Assembly (NCBI RefSeq): GCF_021190955.1
Contig: NZ_JAIOAO010000005.1
Coordinates: forward strand, 434,001-498,000
DNA from: Parachryseolinea silvisoli
GTDB taxonomy: Bacteria > Bacteroidota > Bacteroidia > Cytophagales > Cyclobacteriaceae
Length of the DNA stretch: 64,000 nucleotides
Reading direction: 5' to 3'
In this document: piece by piece, positions 51,870 to 61,106 of the stretch
How the letters are laid out: every line of letters begins with the position of its first letter
Position numbering within the stretch: position 1 is the stretch's first letter
Made by a program: the position numbers and the translations under genes
The notes under the pieces: model-generated
Seen by the model: only the letters and a program-made list of their open reading frames with translations
The model's database searches: none
What the model was told of the DNA's origin: nothing

Positions 51870-54401
51870 ATGAGATCGAAGACCATTGTCCTGCTGGCCG
51901 GGGCCTGCCTGTGCCTGTATGCAGCGCACGCCCAAAACGCGAACTACATCTCCAACCGGGCGCCGCTGCAACCTACGCCATTCGTAGCCCTACCGTTGGG
52001 TAGCATTACCCCCAAGGGGTGGCTGGCGACGCAGCTAACACTGCAAAAGGACGGTCTGACGGGCCATTCCGAAGCGCTTTATGCCGAGCTGAAATCAGAC
52101 GCCGCCTGGCTGGGTGGCAAAGCGCCCGACTCTGACTGGGAGCGCCCTACCTATTATTTGCGGGGGCTGGTCGGGCTCGCATATTCCCTGCACAACGCCG
52201 AACTAAAACAACGCGCGCAAAAGTGGATCGATTGGGCACTGAACAGCCAAGCCGCCAACGGCAGCTTTGGCCCCACCACCAACAGCGACTGGTGGGCCCG
52301 CATGCCCCTGCTCTATGCCCTGTGCGACTACCAGGAAGCCACCCAGGACGCACGTGTTGTTCCCTTTCTGACGCGGTACTTCCAATACCAGCTGGCAGAG
52401 CTCGACCAGCGTCCGTTGAAAGAATGGGCCAGCGCGCGCGCCGCCGACAACGTCGACGTGATCTTCTGGCTCTACAACCGCACCGGCGATGCCTTTCTGC
52501 TGACACTGGCCAGCAAGATCAAAGCACAAGCCTATAATTATACCGATATCTTTTCGCAGAACACATTCCTCACGGACTTCCACAGCGACTTCTTCCCCAA
52601 GCACGGGGTAAACGTAGCACAGGCCTATAAATACGGACCGGTCTTTTACCAGCAAACACACGACGCCAAAGACAAAGATGCTTTCCTGAAAGGCATCAAA
52701 AACCTGCAGCCGTATCATACCCACATCACCGGCATGAACTCATGCACAGAGTTTCTTTCCGGCAACGCTTCTATACAAGGCGTAGAGCTTTGCAGCACAG
52801 CCGAGCGCATGTTCTGCGACGAGATCGCGCTGCGCGTTTTGGGCGATGCCGTCATTGGTGACGAGCTGGAAAAGATCACGTTCAACCAGCTGCCGGCGGG
52901 CATCAGCCCGGACTTCCGCCAACACCAGTATTACACGCTGCCCAACCAGGTGCAAAGCAAAGATGCCCCCAATGGCTTTGGCCAGGACTACGCGAACGGC
53001 GTCGTACCCGGCCCCTATTCGGGTTACCCCTGCTGCCGCTTCAACCTGCACATGGCATGGCCCAAATATACCCAGCACTGCTGGATGGCGACTCCCGATA
53101 ATGGCCTGGCAGCCACTGTATACGCACCCAGTAGTGTACAGGCGAAAGTGGCAAAAGGTATACCGGTAACAATTACCGAAGAGACCGCATATCCCTTCGA
53201 AGAGCAAATACGGTTTACCATTACAATCGACCGTGCCACGTCCTTCCCGCTGCAATTGCGTATACCGGCCTGGTGCGCCAAGCCGGTCGTAAAGGTTAAT
53301 GGTAAAGTACAGAAGGACGTCACTCCGGGAACGTATTATACCATTAAGAGAACCTGGGAGAACAACGACAAGGTTTCCCTCGACCTGCCCATGACATTGC
53401 AGACGTCAACCTGGGTTAACCACTCCATCGGTATTGAACGTGGTCCGTTGGTCTATACCTTACAGATGAAGGAGCAGTGGAAGCGCAAGAACGAGCACAC
53501 CTTTGACGGTATTGATTTTAGCGAATATGAAGTGCTACCCGCAAATGACTGGAACTATGGTTTGGTGATCGACCCGCAGTCGCCTGCCAAAAGCATCACA
53601 CTGGAGCGTGCCGCCATGCCGGAGAATCCTTTCCGCCCGGAGACCACGCCCGTACGGCTAAAAGTAAAAGCGCGGAAAGTAGCGGATTGGGGACTGGCCG
53701 CAAATGGTGTCCACGCCGCCGAGCCACCGCTCAACCCACAACCTACCGGCCCGGAAGAAATCGTCACCCTGGTACCTTTTGGAGCACAGCGTATTCGCGT
53801 CACCTACTTCCCGTTGATTGGCCCAACGGTCAAGCCGGAACAACAAACCTTCACCGACCCGTTTACAGCCGATGGAAAAAATCCCTGGGTCAACTTCGGT
53901 GGCGGCTGGCAGCAAGCCGGTGGCAAATACTTCTCGGAGTCCTATAATATCGACGGTGCCAAGTCGGTTGTCACGACAACAAGCTTCGACAACCTTACCA
54001 TGGATGCCACCGTCACCATCCTGAACGATGTGACCGAAGGTGGTGTGTTATTCCGGACATCCTCCCCTACTATGGGCGTCGATGCGTATAAGGGTTATTA
54101 CGCGGCCATCAGTACGAAAGGCAGCTTGATTCTGGGCAAGTCCAACAATGCCTGGCAATCGCTGCAGGAGATTCCGGCCACGATCATCAAAAACAAAGCC
54201 TACCACTTACGGGTTGTTGCCCAGGGCAATCGTATCCAGGTATACCTGGACGATATGAAAACACCACAGATCACGGTGTCAGACACTACGTATGCCTCAG
54301 GCGCCATTGGCCTGCGGCAGTACAGCGGCACCGACACGAGCGACCCGTCCGGTAAAACGGTGATCTACGAGAAAATATCGGTGCAGCGTGCCGGCCAATG
54401 A
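51870..54401 (+). CDS. GH127-type beta-L-arabinofuranosidase with C-terminal LamG-like domain
   Basis: An 843-residue exported enzyme. Signal peptide about 1-21 (LYAAHAQ). The (alpha/alpha)6 catalytic domain of the GH127 (former DUF1680) family spans about 35-410, followed by beta-sandwich domains to about 650. The zinc/thiolate active site is recognisable: Glu306 and Cys308 in VELCSTAERMF, and Cys388-Cys389 in GYPCCRFNLH, one of which would be the nucleophile. A LamG/DUF1080-like jelly roll (about 660-843, TFTDPFTADGKNPWVNFGGG start) is added at the C-terminus and may bind glycan. The likely role is release of beta-L-arabinofuranose or a related sugar from plant material. Confidence 0.88.
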   Translation: MRSKTIVLLAGACLCLYAAHAQNANYISNRAPLQPTPFVALPLGSITPKGWLATQLTLQKDGLTGHSEALYAELKSDAAWLGGKAPDSDWERPTYYLRGLVGLAYSLHNAELKQRAQKWIDWALNSQAANGSFGPTTNSDWWARMPLLYALCDYQEATQDARVVPFLTRYFQYQLAELDQRPLKEWASARAADNVDVIFWLYNRTGDAFLLTLASKIKAQAYNYTDIFSQNTFLTDFHSDFFPKHGVNVAQAYKYGPVFYQQTHDAKDKDAFLKGIKNLQPYHTHITGMNSCTEFLSGNASIQGVELCSTAERMFCDEIALRVLGDAVIGDELEKITFNQLPAGISPDFRQHQYYTLPNQVQSKDAPNGFGQDYANGVVPGPYSGYPCCRFNLHMAWPKYTQHCWMATPDNGLAATVYAPSSVQAKVAKGIPVTITEETAYPFEEQIRFTITIDRATSFPLQLRIPAWCAKPVVKVNGKVQKDVTPGTYYTIKRTWENNDKVSLDLPMTLQTSTWVNHSIGIERGPLVYTLQMKEQWKRKNEHTFDGIDFSEYEVLPANDWNYGLVIDPQSPAKSITLERAAMPENPFRPETTPVRLKVKARKVADWGLAANGVHAAEPPLNPQPTGPEEIVTLVPFGAQRIRVTYFPLIGPTVKPEQQTFTDPFTADGKNPWVNFGGGWQQAGGKYFSESYNIDGAKSVVTTTSFDNLTMDATVTILNDVTEGGVLFRTSSPTMGVDAYKGYYAAISTKGSLILGKSNNAWQSLQEIPATIIKNKAYHLRVVAQGNRIQVYLDDMKTPQITVSDTTYASGAIGLRQYSGTDTSDPSGKTVIYEKISVQRAGQ

Positions 54402-54415
54402 TCTATACTTTGTCG

Positions 54416-54446
54416 GCGTTGCGTGACCCTATTGGTCACGCAGCGC
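54416..54446. terminator. Hairpin between convergent genes, overlapping the FtsX-type stop codon
   Basis: GCGTT-GCGTGACC, loop CTATT, GGTCACGC-AGCGC: a 13-bp stem with one G-T pair. It is 15 bp after the GH127 stop, and its right arm encodes the last residues (ALRDQ) of the minus-strand permease. No T-tract. Likely a shared 3' end structure. Confidence 0.5.
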
Positions 54447-56849
54447 ATCGACAGGGTTACCTGACGCCGCCCGGATCGATTCGAAACTGATCGTCAATAC
54501 AGCGATGAGCAACGCCACCCCACCGGCCAGCGCAAACAAGGTCACATCCGGCGAAACTTTATAGGCAAAGCCTTCGAGCCATAAATTGATACCATACAAC
54601 GATAGCGGCACGGCCAATACAAACGCAATCAGCACCAGCCGCACAAACTCGCCCGACATCATCACCACAATCTGCCGCACGCTGGCGCCCAGCACCTTGC
54701 GCACCCCAATCTCGCGGAAGCGTTTCTCCGCCATAAAGCCCGACAAGCCATACAACCCCAGACAGGATATGACCATTGCGATAACAGTAAAAGTATTGAT
54801 GACCCCGGCGACACGCTTATCGTCGGCGTATTGTTTCTGAATATTCTCGTCGAGGAAGCTATACTCAAACGGCGCATCGGTAATGACCGACTTCCAGGCG
54901 CTTTCAAACGCGGCCAGCGACTGCTCCATGTTACCTCCCTTTACTTCGGCAATGAGAAAGTCGTGTTCAACTTCGGACTGTACGCGCAACAGGATCGGGT
55001 AGATCTTTTCACGCAAGCTGATATGATGATAATCCTTCATAACACCAATCACTTCAAACGTGTACTGTTCTCCCTGCCAGTCGAAATATAAGTTATCGCC
55101 TACAATCGATTCATTAGAGAGGCCGAGCTGTCGCACCGCTTCTTCGTTTACAATGACCTTCCGCCAGGACTCTTCATTGCGCGTGGTGGGAAAGTTATGC
55201 CCGGCAATCAACGATATCCCCATTACCTGGAGATAATTAGGCTCTACCCAGCTGTTGTGCACCAATACAGCTTTATCCATATTGCTCCCCGCCGGGTACA
55301 ATCCGAAGTCGGAGAAGATGGGACTGCCCGGTAAATACGTCGTACCCGTTACACCCGACACCCCCGCCATATTCTCAATCGCCTGGCTCAACGGCTCGAA
55401 GCGTTTCTTGCCGAGGTCCGTGCGCAAGGGCAGAACGATCTTATGATTTGTATCAAAGCCCAGGTCTTGCGCCTGCATAAAGCTCAACTGCCGCGATATG
55501 ACAATCATACCGCATACCAGCGTAATGGCAATGACAAATTGAAACACCACCAACGCCCGGCGCAGCAGGCTGCCCGTTGTCGGCAAAGCTGCACGGCCTT
55601 TGAGAATGCCTGCCGGTTGGAAGGAAGATAAATAAAATGCCGGGTAGCTCCCGGCCACCAACCCGGTAATGATCGTAATCGCCAGCAGGCAAAGAGCCGT
55701 CAACCCCAGGCCGGATGTTTCCAGGTGGATTGCCTTGCCCGTAAGCTGATTAAAGACCGGCAACACCAGCGGCACCAGCATGCAGCTGATGATCATGGCA
55801 ATCGCAACGATCAACAACGTCTCGCTCAGGAACTGGCGGATCAGCAGCCCGCGCGGCGCGCCAAGCGATTTACGCAGGCCCACTTCGATAGCACGTTGAG
55901 CGGCCTTGGCGGTCGAGAGGTTCATAAAGTTTATGCAGGCTATCAGCAGGATAAAGGCAGCGATAGATCCCACCACGTACAAGTAATGAATACGGGGCGT
56001 CTTATCGGTCGACGAGTACAGGTATATATTCTCCAGAGGTTCCAGGCTCAGGTTCTTTTGCACACCCAATTGCTTGAGGTCTGACGCCCCATGCTTCTGA
56101 AAAGCTGTATTCATCTTAGCAATAACATCTGACAACGAATACCCCGGCCGCAGCTTGACATAGGCATTCATAAAATTCTGCCCGGCCCATTCATCGGCCA
56201 CATCGTCCTGGCGTACATACGCACCCCAACCGTCGCTTGTCATGGAAGCGAAGAAGTTTACCCGCAGGTGACTGTTCGCCGGTGGCTGCATCACCCCCGT
56301 CACCGTGAAATCCACCGCCGGGCCGCCCTGATTGATGTTCAATACTTTACCAAGGGCAGACTCATTGCCAAACAGCTTGCGGGCCATGGTCCCACTAATA
56401 ACCACACTGTTGGGATGTGTCAGTGCTTTCGTGGGATTGCCTTCTATAAACGGAAACGTCAGCACCGACATAATGGTCGAGTCGGCCAGGTATCCGTCAG
56501 GCTCATAGAACATTTTATCCTCATACCGCACCAGGTTGAGCGTAACGTTGGGCGGGCTTACAATCCGTGCTACCGTCTCAAACTCCGGCACCTCGTCTTT
56601 TATCCCCCAGGCAATGGGCGGCGACGTACGCGGATAAGGTTTAAAATCGCTCAGGTTTGAGCTCGACGTGATACGAAATACGCGCCCGCCGTCGCGGTGA
56701 TAGGTATCGTAACGCAGCTCATCCTGCACATACAATACCAGTAACAGGCAGCAAGCCACGCCGACAGACAGGCCGACGATATTAATCAGGGAAAAGACCT
56801 TATTGCGCCGCAGGTTGCGTAGCGCCACGATGATGAAGTTACGGAGCAT
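54429..56849 (-). CDS. MacB/FtsX-type ABC transporter permease
   Basis: An 806-residue inner-membrane protein of the two-module type common in Bacteroidota. N-terminal transmembrane helix about 20-42 (NKVFSLINIVGLSVGVACCLLLVLYV), MacB_PCD periplasmic domain about 45-250, then three helices about 290-410 forming an FtsX domain with STAKAAQRAIEVGLRKSLGA. A second periplasmic domain spans about 430-670, and a second FtsX domain has EKRFREIGVRKVLGA (about 695-710), ending NPVDALRDQ. No ATPase is encoded next to it, as is frequent. Substrate unknown; the family includes lipoprotein, peptide and drug exporters. Confidence 0.9.
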   Translation of the reverse strand: MLRNFIIVALRNLRRNKVFSLINIVGLSVGVACCLLLVLYVQDELRYDTYHRDGGRVFRITSSSNLSDFKPYPRTSPPIAWGIKDEVPEFETVARIVSPPNVTLNLVRYEDKMFYEPDGYLADSTIMSVLTFPFIEGNPTKALTHPNSVVISGTMARKLFGNESALGKVLNINQGGPAVDFTVTGVMQPPANSHLRVNFFASMTSDGWGAYVRQDDVADEWAGQNFMNAYVKLRPGYSLSDVIAKMNTAFQKHGASDLKQLGVQKNLSLEPLENIYLYSSTDKTPRIHYLYVVGSIAAFILLIACINFMNLSTAKAAQRAIEVGLRKSLGAPRGLLIRQFLSETLLIVAIAMIISCMLVPLVLPVFNQLTGKAIHLETSGLGLTALCLLAITIITGLVAGSYPAFYLSSFQPAGILKGRAALPTTGSLLRRALVVFQFVIAITLVCGMIVISRQLSFMQAQDLGFDTNHKIVLPLRTDLGKKRFEPLSQAIENMAGVSGVTGTTYLPGSPIFSDFGLYPAGSNMDKAVLVHNSWVEPNYLQVMGISLIAGHNFPTTRNEESWRKVIVNEEAVRQLGLSNESIVGDNLYFDWQGEQYTFEVIGVMKDYHHISLREKIYPILLRVQSEVEHDFLIAEVKGGNMEQSLAAFESAWKSVITDAPFEYSFLDENIQKQYADDKRVAGVINTFTVIAMVISCLGLYGLSGFMAEKRFREIGVRKVLGASVRQIVVMMSGEFVRLVLIAFVLAVPLSLYGINLWLEGFAYKVSPDVTLFALAGGVALLIAVLTISFESIRAASGNPVDALRDQ

Positions 56850-56976
56850 GGGTTAAACGTTTGGGTACGATAAAACAATTACCCTGCATTTACGCCATGG
56901 TTACAGAAGCAACATAATTTATTTTGAAAATTTACCGGGTCGTTTTCAGACTACCGGGCCAGCCGCCACAGCCCCT

Positions 56977-57933
56977 TTAAACAAACATCTCCTCCACCTT
57001 GTCCTGTTTCTGAAAGATCTCCCGGATATGATAGGTCTTCTTATGCTGCGATTCGTAGTATACGCGCATAATCAACTCGGCAATAATCCCGAACGTCAGA
57101 AATTGGATGCCCGCCAGCACCAGCGTCACACCCAGGATCAGCAAGGGACGCCCCCAGATCTCGTTCCCCAGCAGCTTAAGGACAAGGAAGTATACACTAA
57201 TGGTCGATCCCGAGAAAAAACAAAGTATACCCAACGGACCAAAGAAATGGATCGGACGTTTGAAATAGAATTTAAAAAACCACATCAGGATAAGATCGCT
57301 CAACACCTTGAATGTGCGGCCCAACCCATATTTCGATTGACCAAAGCGCCGCGGGTGGTGTTTGACATCCACATCCGTAATTCTTCCACCTTCGAGCACC
57401 GCCAGGATGGGAATGAAGCGATGAAGCTCGCCGTAGAGTCCCAGGTTCTTGGCTATCTCTTTGCGAAATACCTTGAGTGTACAGCCATAGTCACGAATGG
57501 TAATACCGGTCATTTTGCGAATCAACCGGTTGGCCAATTTGCTGGGAAGTTTGCGCAGCAACTCGCCGTCCTGTCGATTCTTACGTGTGCCGGCGACCAT
57601 GTCCCAACCTTCCGATTTTAATTTCTCCAGCATAGCCGGGATATCGGTGGGGTCATTTTGCAAGTCGCCATCCATGGTGGCAATATATTCGCCGCAGGCT
57701 TCTTGTATACCCGCCGCCATAGCCGCCGTCTGACCGTAGTTGGCGTTAAAGATCACGAGCTTTACATGCGCATCGGCATGTAGTTTTACTTCGGCCACCG
57801 TACGGTCGGTGGAACCGTCGTCGACGATGATGACCTCGTATTCATAGCCCGGCAGCGCCGCGGCAAGCTGCTGTAACAACGGCCGAATATTTTCCTGCTC
57901 GTTGAAGACGGTGATGACGATGGATAATTCCAT
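56977..57933 (-). CDS. GT2 polyprenyl-phosphate glycosyltransferase (DPM1/ArnC-like)
   Basis: A 318-residue membrane-associated glycosyltransferase that should transfer a sugar from a nucleotide donor to undecaprenyl phosphate. GT-A fold about 1-225: VITVFNEQENI, VDDGSTD (37-43), the DxD motif in ATMDGDLQNDP, and HHPRRFGQSKYG (about 212-223), which is typical of DPM1/ArnC/GtrB. Two C-terminal transmembrane helices follow (about 232-258 and 268-295). It is divergent from an ArnT-like gene, the enzyme that would use its product. Confidence 0.92.
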   Translation of the reverse strand: MELSIVITVFNEQENIRPLLQQLAAALPGYEYEVIIVDDGSTDRTVAEVKLHADAHVKLVIFNANYGQTAAMAAGIQEACGEYIATMDGDLQNDPTDIPAMLEKLKSEGWDMVAGTRKNRQDGELLRKLPSKLANRLIRKMTGITIRDYGCTLKVFRKEIAKNLGLYGELHRFIPILAVLEGGRITDVDVKHHPRRFGQSKYGLGRTFKVLSDLILMWFFKFYFKRPIHFFGPLGILCFFSGSTISVYFLVLKLLGNEIWGRPLLILGVTLVLAGIQFLTFGIIAELIMRVYYESQHKKTYHIREIFQKQDKVEEMFV

Positions 57934-58071
57934 AGTTGCAAAGAAACAATGTTGATTTTTACCCTTCGTGAATTCGCTGTTGTGATGCCATTAAGTAATT
58001 TCACGATTCGGTAACGCAGCTGTTGCAGCGGTGTGGTAAGTTGGTGCTGAATTCTGGATTAATTCTGTATT

Positions 58072-59628
58072 ATGAACAATCGTCTCCTCCTGCTGGTGAT
58101 TCTGAGCGCCCTGGTGTTCTTTGCTAACCTTGGTGGCACCTCCATTTATATCCTCGACGAAGCCCGCAACGCCGGCTGCGCCATGGAGATGTGGCAGCGG
58201 CACGACCCGATCGTTCCTACATTCAACGACGTACTGCGCACCGACAAACCACCCTTGCATTATTTTTTTATGATGCTGGCATATACCATCGGTGGCGTTA
58301 CACCGTTTACAGCACGACTGTTCTCCGCGCTCGCCGGCGTTATGCTGGTGGTGTTTGTATACCGCAAAGTGCGCACCGCTTTAAACGAACCGGTCGCCTT
58401 TTATACTGGGCTGGTGTTGCTCAGCTCCCTGCAGCTGGCCATTCAGTTTCACCTGGCTGTGCCCGATCCGTATCTTATTCTGTGGATGGCCGTCTCGCTC
58501 CTCTCCTTTTATACAGGATTTGAGGAAAACCGCCGCGCGGACATGCGTTGGTTCTATGTTGCGGCGGCACTCGCGTTTCTCACCAAAGGCCTTATCGCGA
58601 TTGTCTTCCCCGGCATAATCATTTCGTTTTACTTACTCCTAACCCAGCGTGTCAACCTGACATCGTTCCGCAAGTTACGGCTGCACTGGGGAATAATGTT
58701 GTTCCTGATCATTGCCCTGCCGTGGTATATCGCGGTGGGATACCAAACGGATGGCGCCTGGTTGCGCGGTTTCTTTATCGAGCACAACCTGGACCGTTAC
58801 ACCCGCACCATGGAAGGCCATCGCGGCTTTCCATTGGCGCCCTTCGCAATCTTACTACTGGCGCTATTGCCCTTTTCCGTATTTATTATACAAGCCGTGA
58901 GGCTTGCACTGCGTCAGCGAAAAGAGCATCCTTTTTTACTATACTGCCTGATCGTTGTGGTAACCATTGCCGGCTTTTTCAGCTTCTCAAAAACTATTCT
59001 GCCCAGCTATCCGGCTCCGGCTATTCCTTTTCTGGCCGTCGTGCTGGGCTACTACCTGCACGCACTGGTGGAAGGCCGCCATACGCACGGGACACTCGCT
59101 TCCTTTATTGCCCATGGCCTGCTGTGCCTCGCGATTCCCATCGGGGTATATATCGCGCTGGGGCAAGAGAAACCCCTGGCTCCGCTACAATGGACGGCCT
59201 GGCTGTTTGTGGCGCTGCCCGTGGGCTGTCTGACGGGAATGCTCCTCTATTTCCGCGGCCGGCGCGCGGGACTGATATATGTATGGAGTGGCGCCTGGAT
59301 GCTGGCCACGCTGTTGTTTTTCTACGTTGCCTTCCCGGCCGTGGATCAAAAGAATCCGGTAACAGAATCACTCCCAATCTTAACATCGTATCCCGATCAT
59401 GAGTTTGTAGCGTACCGACGTTTCAACCCGGCATTTGTCTTTGCGCTGGGCCGAACCCTGCCGATGATCGATTCGCCGCAGCAAGTCGAAAACCTCCTGA
59501 AAAAAAAGATCATAATCTTCTCCCGCACCCAATACCTGGACGACTTTAAAGATTATCCTTCGCTGAAAGTGATTTACCGGGGGCGCGATCTATTTGAACG
59601 AGGTGAAACCGTCCTGCTCGCGAACTGA
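58072..59628 (+). CDS. ArnT-like GT39/GT83 membrane glycosyltransferase
   Basis: A 518-residue polytopic glycosyltransferase with about 12 transmembrane helices. The first periplasmic loop holds the acidic pair Asp29-Glu30 (YILDEARNAG), followed by RTDKPPLHYFF, the KPP motif of PMT/ArnT enzymes. ArnT proteins transfer a sugar from undecaprenyl phosphate to lipid A. Its neighbours (polyprenyl-phosphate GT2, PAP2 phosphatase, LAB_N protein) support a lipid A or envelope-lipid acceptor. Its 3' end overlaps the convergent PAP2 gene by 39 bp. The sugar transferred is unknown. Confidence 0.9.
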   Translation: MNNRLLLLVILSALVFFANLGGTSIYILDEARNAGCAMEMWQRHDPIVPTFNDVLRTDKPPLHYFFMMLAYTIGGVTPFTARLFSALAGVMLVVFVYRKVRTALNEPVAFYTGLVLLSSLQLAIQFHLAVPDPYLILWMAVSLLSFYTGFEENRRADMRWFYVAAALAFLTKGLIAIVFPGIIISFYLLLTQRVNLTSFRKLRLHWGIMLFLIIALPWYIAVGYQTDGAWLRGFFIEHNLDRYTRTMEGHRGFPLAPFAILLLALLPFSVFIIQAVRLALRQRKEHPFLLYCLIVVVTIAGFFSFSKTILPSYPAPAIPFLAVVLGYYLHALVEGRHTHGTLASFIAHGLLCLAIPIGVYIALGQEKPLAPLQWTAWLFVALPVGCLTGMLLYFRGRRAGLIYVWSGAWMLATLLFFYVAFPAVDQKNPVTESLPILTSYPDHEFVAYRRFNPAFVFALGRTLPMIDSPQQVENLLKKKIIIFSRTQYLDDFKDYPSLKVIYRGRDLFERGETVLLAN

Positions 59629-60297
59629 GAGCTCGCGGCCGGCACTCCCCCAACGAATAATGATCCAGCGCATCATCCACTCGGGCTTGCGCATATAGGC
59701 AACGCCGTAGTAAGCAGCGATCCCCACCACATTGCCGATCAGCGCTCCGGCAGCTACATCCCCGACAAAATGCTGCAACAGATAGACGCGCGAAAGCCCA
59801 ACCAGCACCGACAGGATCAACAACAGGACCGTAACAAAACGATTGCTCGAACACAACGCCAGAAATACACACAGTCCAAAGATGGTAACAGTATGGCCGG
59901 AAGGAAAGCTATACACTTGGTGCAATGCTACGCCTGGCACCAGGTGTACCGATTGGCCTTCGAGGAAGGCCGCGGGCCGCAGGGTTCGGGGGAACAACAC
60001 CCGTTTGAACAGACTGACAATCAAACCTTGCACTACACCGTTAGCCAGCATGGCGATGGAATTATACACCCGGTACAGCAAAAGCACGATGGCAGCCAAC
60101 ACGACAAAGGTACCATCTCCCATCAAGGTGATACCGGAAAACAATACATCGAGCCAGGGATGATGCAACCCATTGATAAGAAGAACGGATTCTATTGGCG
60201 CATAGACAATGGCAATCCCCGCCAGCACGAGCACGGGCACAAAAAACAACACCATCGTATCGACATTAAAGCGGTCCTGGGTTATAAACATAGGCAT
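59590..60297 (-). CDS. PAP2 family lipid phosphatase
   Basis: A 235-residue integral membrane phosphatase. The three PAP2 motifs are visible: Lys98 with Arg107-Pro108 (K-x8-RP), PSGH at 133-136, and SR-x5-H-x3-D with Ser170, Arg171, His177 and Asp181. Six transmembrane helices. Family members include undecaprenyl pyrophosphate phosphatases and the lipid A phosphatases LpxE/LpxF; the setting beside ArnT-like and LAB_N genes favours a lipid A or polyprenyl-phosphate substrate. A start at Met15 (60255) is possible because TAGCTTTG lies only 14 bp upstream of 60297. Confidence 0.9.
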   Translation of the reverse strand: MPMFITQDRFNVDTMVLFFVPVLVLAGIAIVYAPIESVLLINGLHHPWLDVLFSGITLMGDGTFVVLAAIVLLLYRVYNSIAMLANGVVQGLIVSLFKRVLFPRTLRPAAFLEGQSVHLVPGVALHQVYSFPSGHTVTIFGLCVFLALCSSNRFVTVLLLILSVLVGLSRVYLLQHFVGDVAAGALIGNVVGIAAYYGVAYMRKPEWMMRWIIIRWGSAGRELSVREQDGFTSFK

Positions 60298-60310
60298 AGT
60301 GGTTCTGCTC

Positions 60311-60318
60311 CAAAGCTA
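60311..60318 (-). promoter_or_regulatory. -7 element for the PAP2 gene
   Basis: On the minus strand this reads TAGCTTTG, an exact TAnnTTTG match. It lies 14 bp before the ATG at 60297, or 56 bp before the alternative ATG at 60255. No -33 TTG is evident. Confidence 0.35.
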
Positions 60319-60476
60319 CCGTTGGATTGCTTCTTTATCGTGACTGGAAGGTAAACGAAGATTTAAGTTCGTGGTGTATAAACGACAGGACTACAGATTT
60401 GCAACATGTTCCGATAATACTGCTTTCACGAATTCATAAAGGATAGCGCGGGCACACCTTTATACCGGTATACTTT

Positions 60477-61106
60477 TTATGAGTCGCTGGTGGCGTTTTT
60501 TCCCAACATGATATTGCGCGTGTAGATCACCACGCCCAATGCCTGCGCCAACAACAGCACAGGATCAACGCGATAGATGGCATATATTAGCACCAACCAG
60601 GCGCCGACCAGGCTGATACCCCAAAACCCCAGCGGAAACACGGAGGCGCGAGCCTTCTCGGAAAAATACCATTGGTATATAAAACGAAAACTTAAAAATC
60701 CTTGTCCTATCGCGCCGGCGATCATAAGTGGATGCAAGAAATCACTTTGCGTCAACAACAACGTTCCGTAGTCATGCCCCGCCAGCAGCAACCACACCGC
60801 GAGCACGACCGGCATCGCCACTACCAACACGCGGAAAGGTAGCGGAATGCGCCGCCAGGCATCTTTCAACTGCAGGTTGCGAATATAAATACCGTAAGAG
60901 GTGAGCTGCCCGGCAAAAATGACCACGTCACCGCGCAGAATGCCATAGAGCAATAACAGGAAGGACGCCACCAGACTGGTCTGCCAAAAAAAGGTAGGCG
61001 AGATCACCCGACCGGCCCGCTCCGACTGAATCCACTGCACAATCATGCGGGCGGCAAACAACGCCTGGGCGAAAAACCCTAAACCGAAAATAAGGTATGT
61101 CTGCAT
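60477..61106 (-). CDS. Double LAB_N (lipid-A-disaccharide-synthase N-terminal-like) membrane protein
   Basis: A 209-residue membrane protein made of two copies of the three-helix LAB_N module. Copy one (about 3-75): FGLGFFAQALFAARMIVQWIQSE...SPTFFWQTSLVASFLLLLYGI...YIRNLQL. Copy two (about 125-205): AGAIGQGFLSFRFIYQWYFSEK...PLGFWGISLVGAWLVLIYAI...YTRNIML. Such stand-alone LAB_N proteins are found with lipid A-modifying glycosyltransferase genes and may handle polyprenyl-linked sugars. It lies upstream of PAP2 on the same strand (179-bp gap). Exact function not established. Confidence 0.87.
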   Translation of the reverse strand: MQTYLIFGLGFFAQALFAARMIVQWIQSERAGRVISPTFFWQTSLVASFLLLLYGILRGDVVIFAGQLTSYGIYIRNLQLKDAWRRIPLPFRVLVVAMPVVLAVWLLLAGHDYGTLLLTQSDFLHPLMIAGAIGQGFLSFRFIYQWYFSEKARASVFPLGFWGISLVGAWLVLIYAIYRVDPVLLLAQALGVVIYTRNIMLGKNATSDS

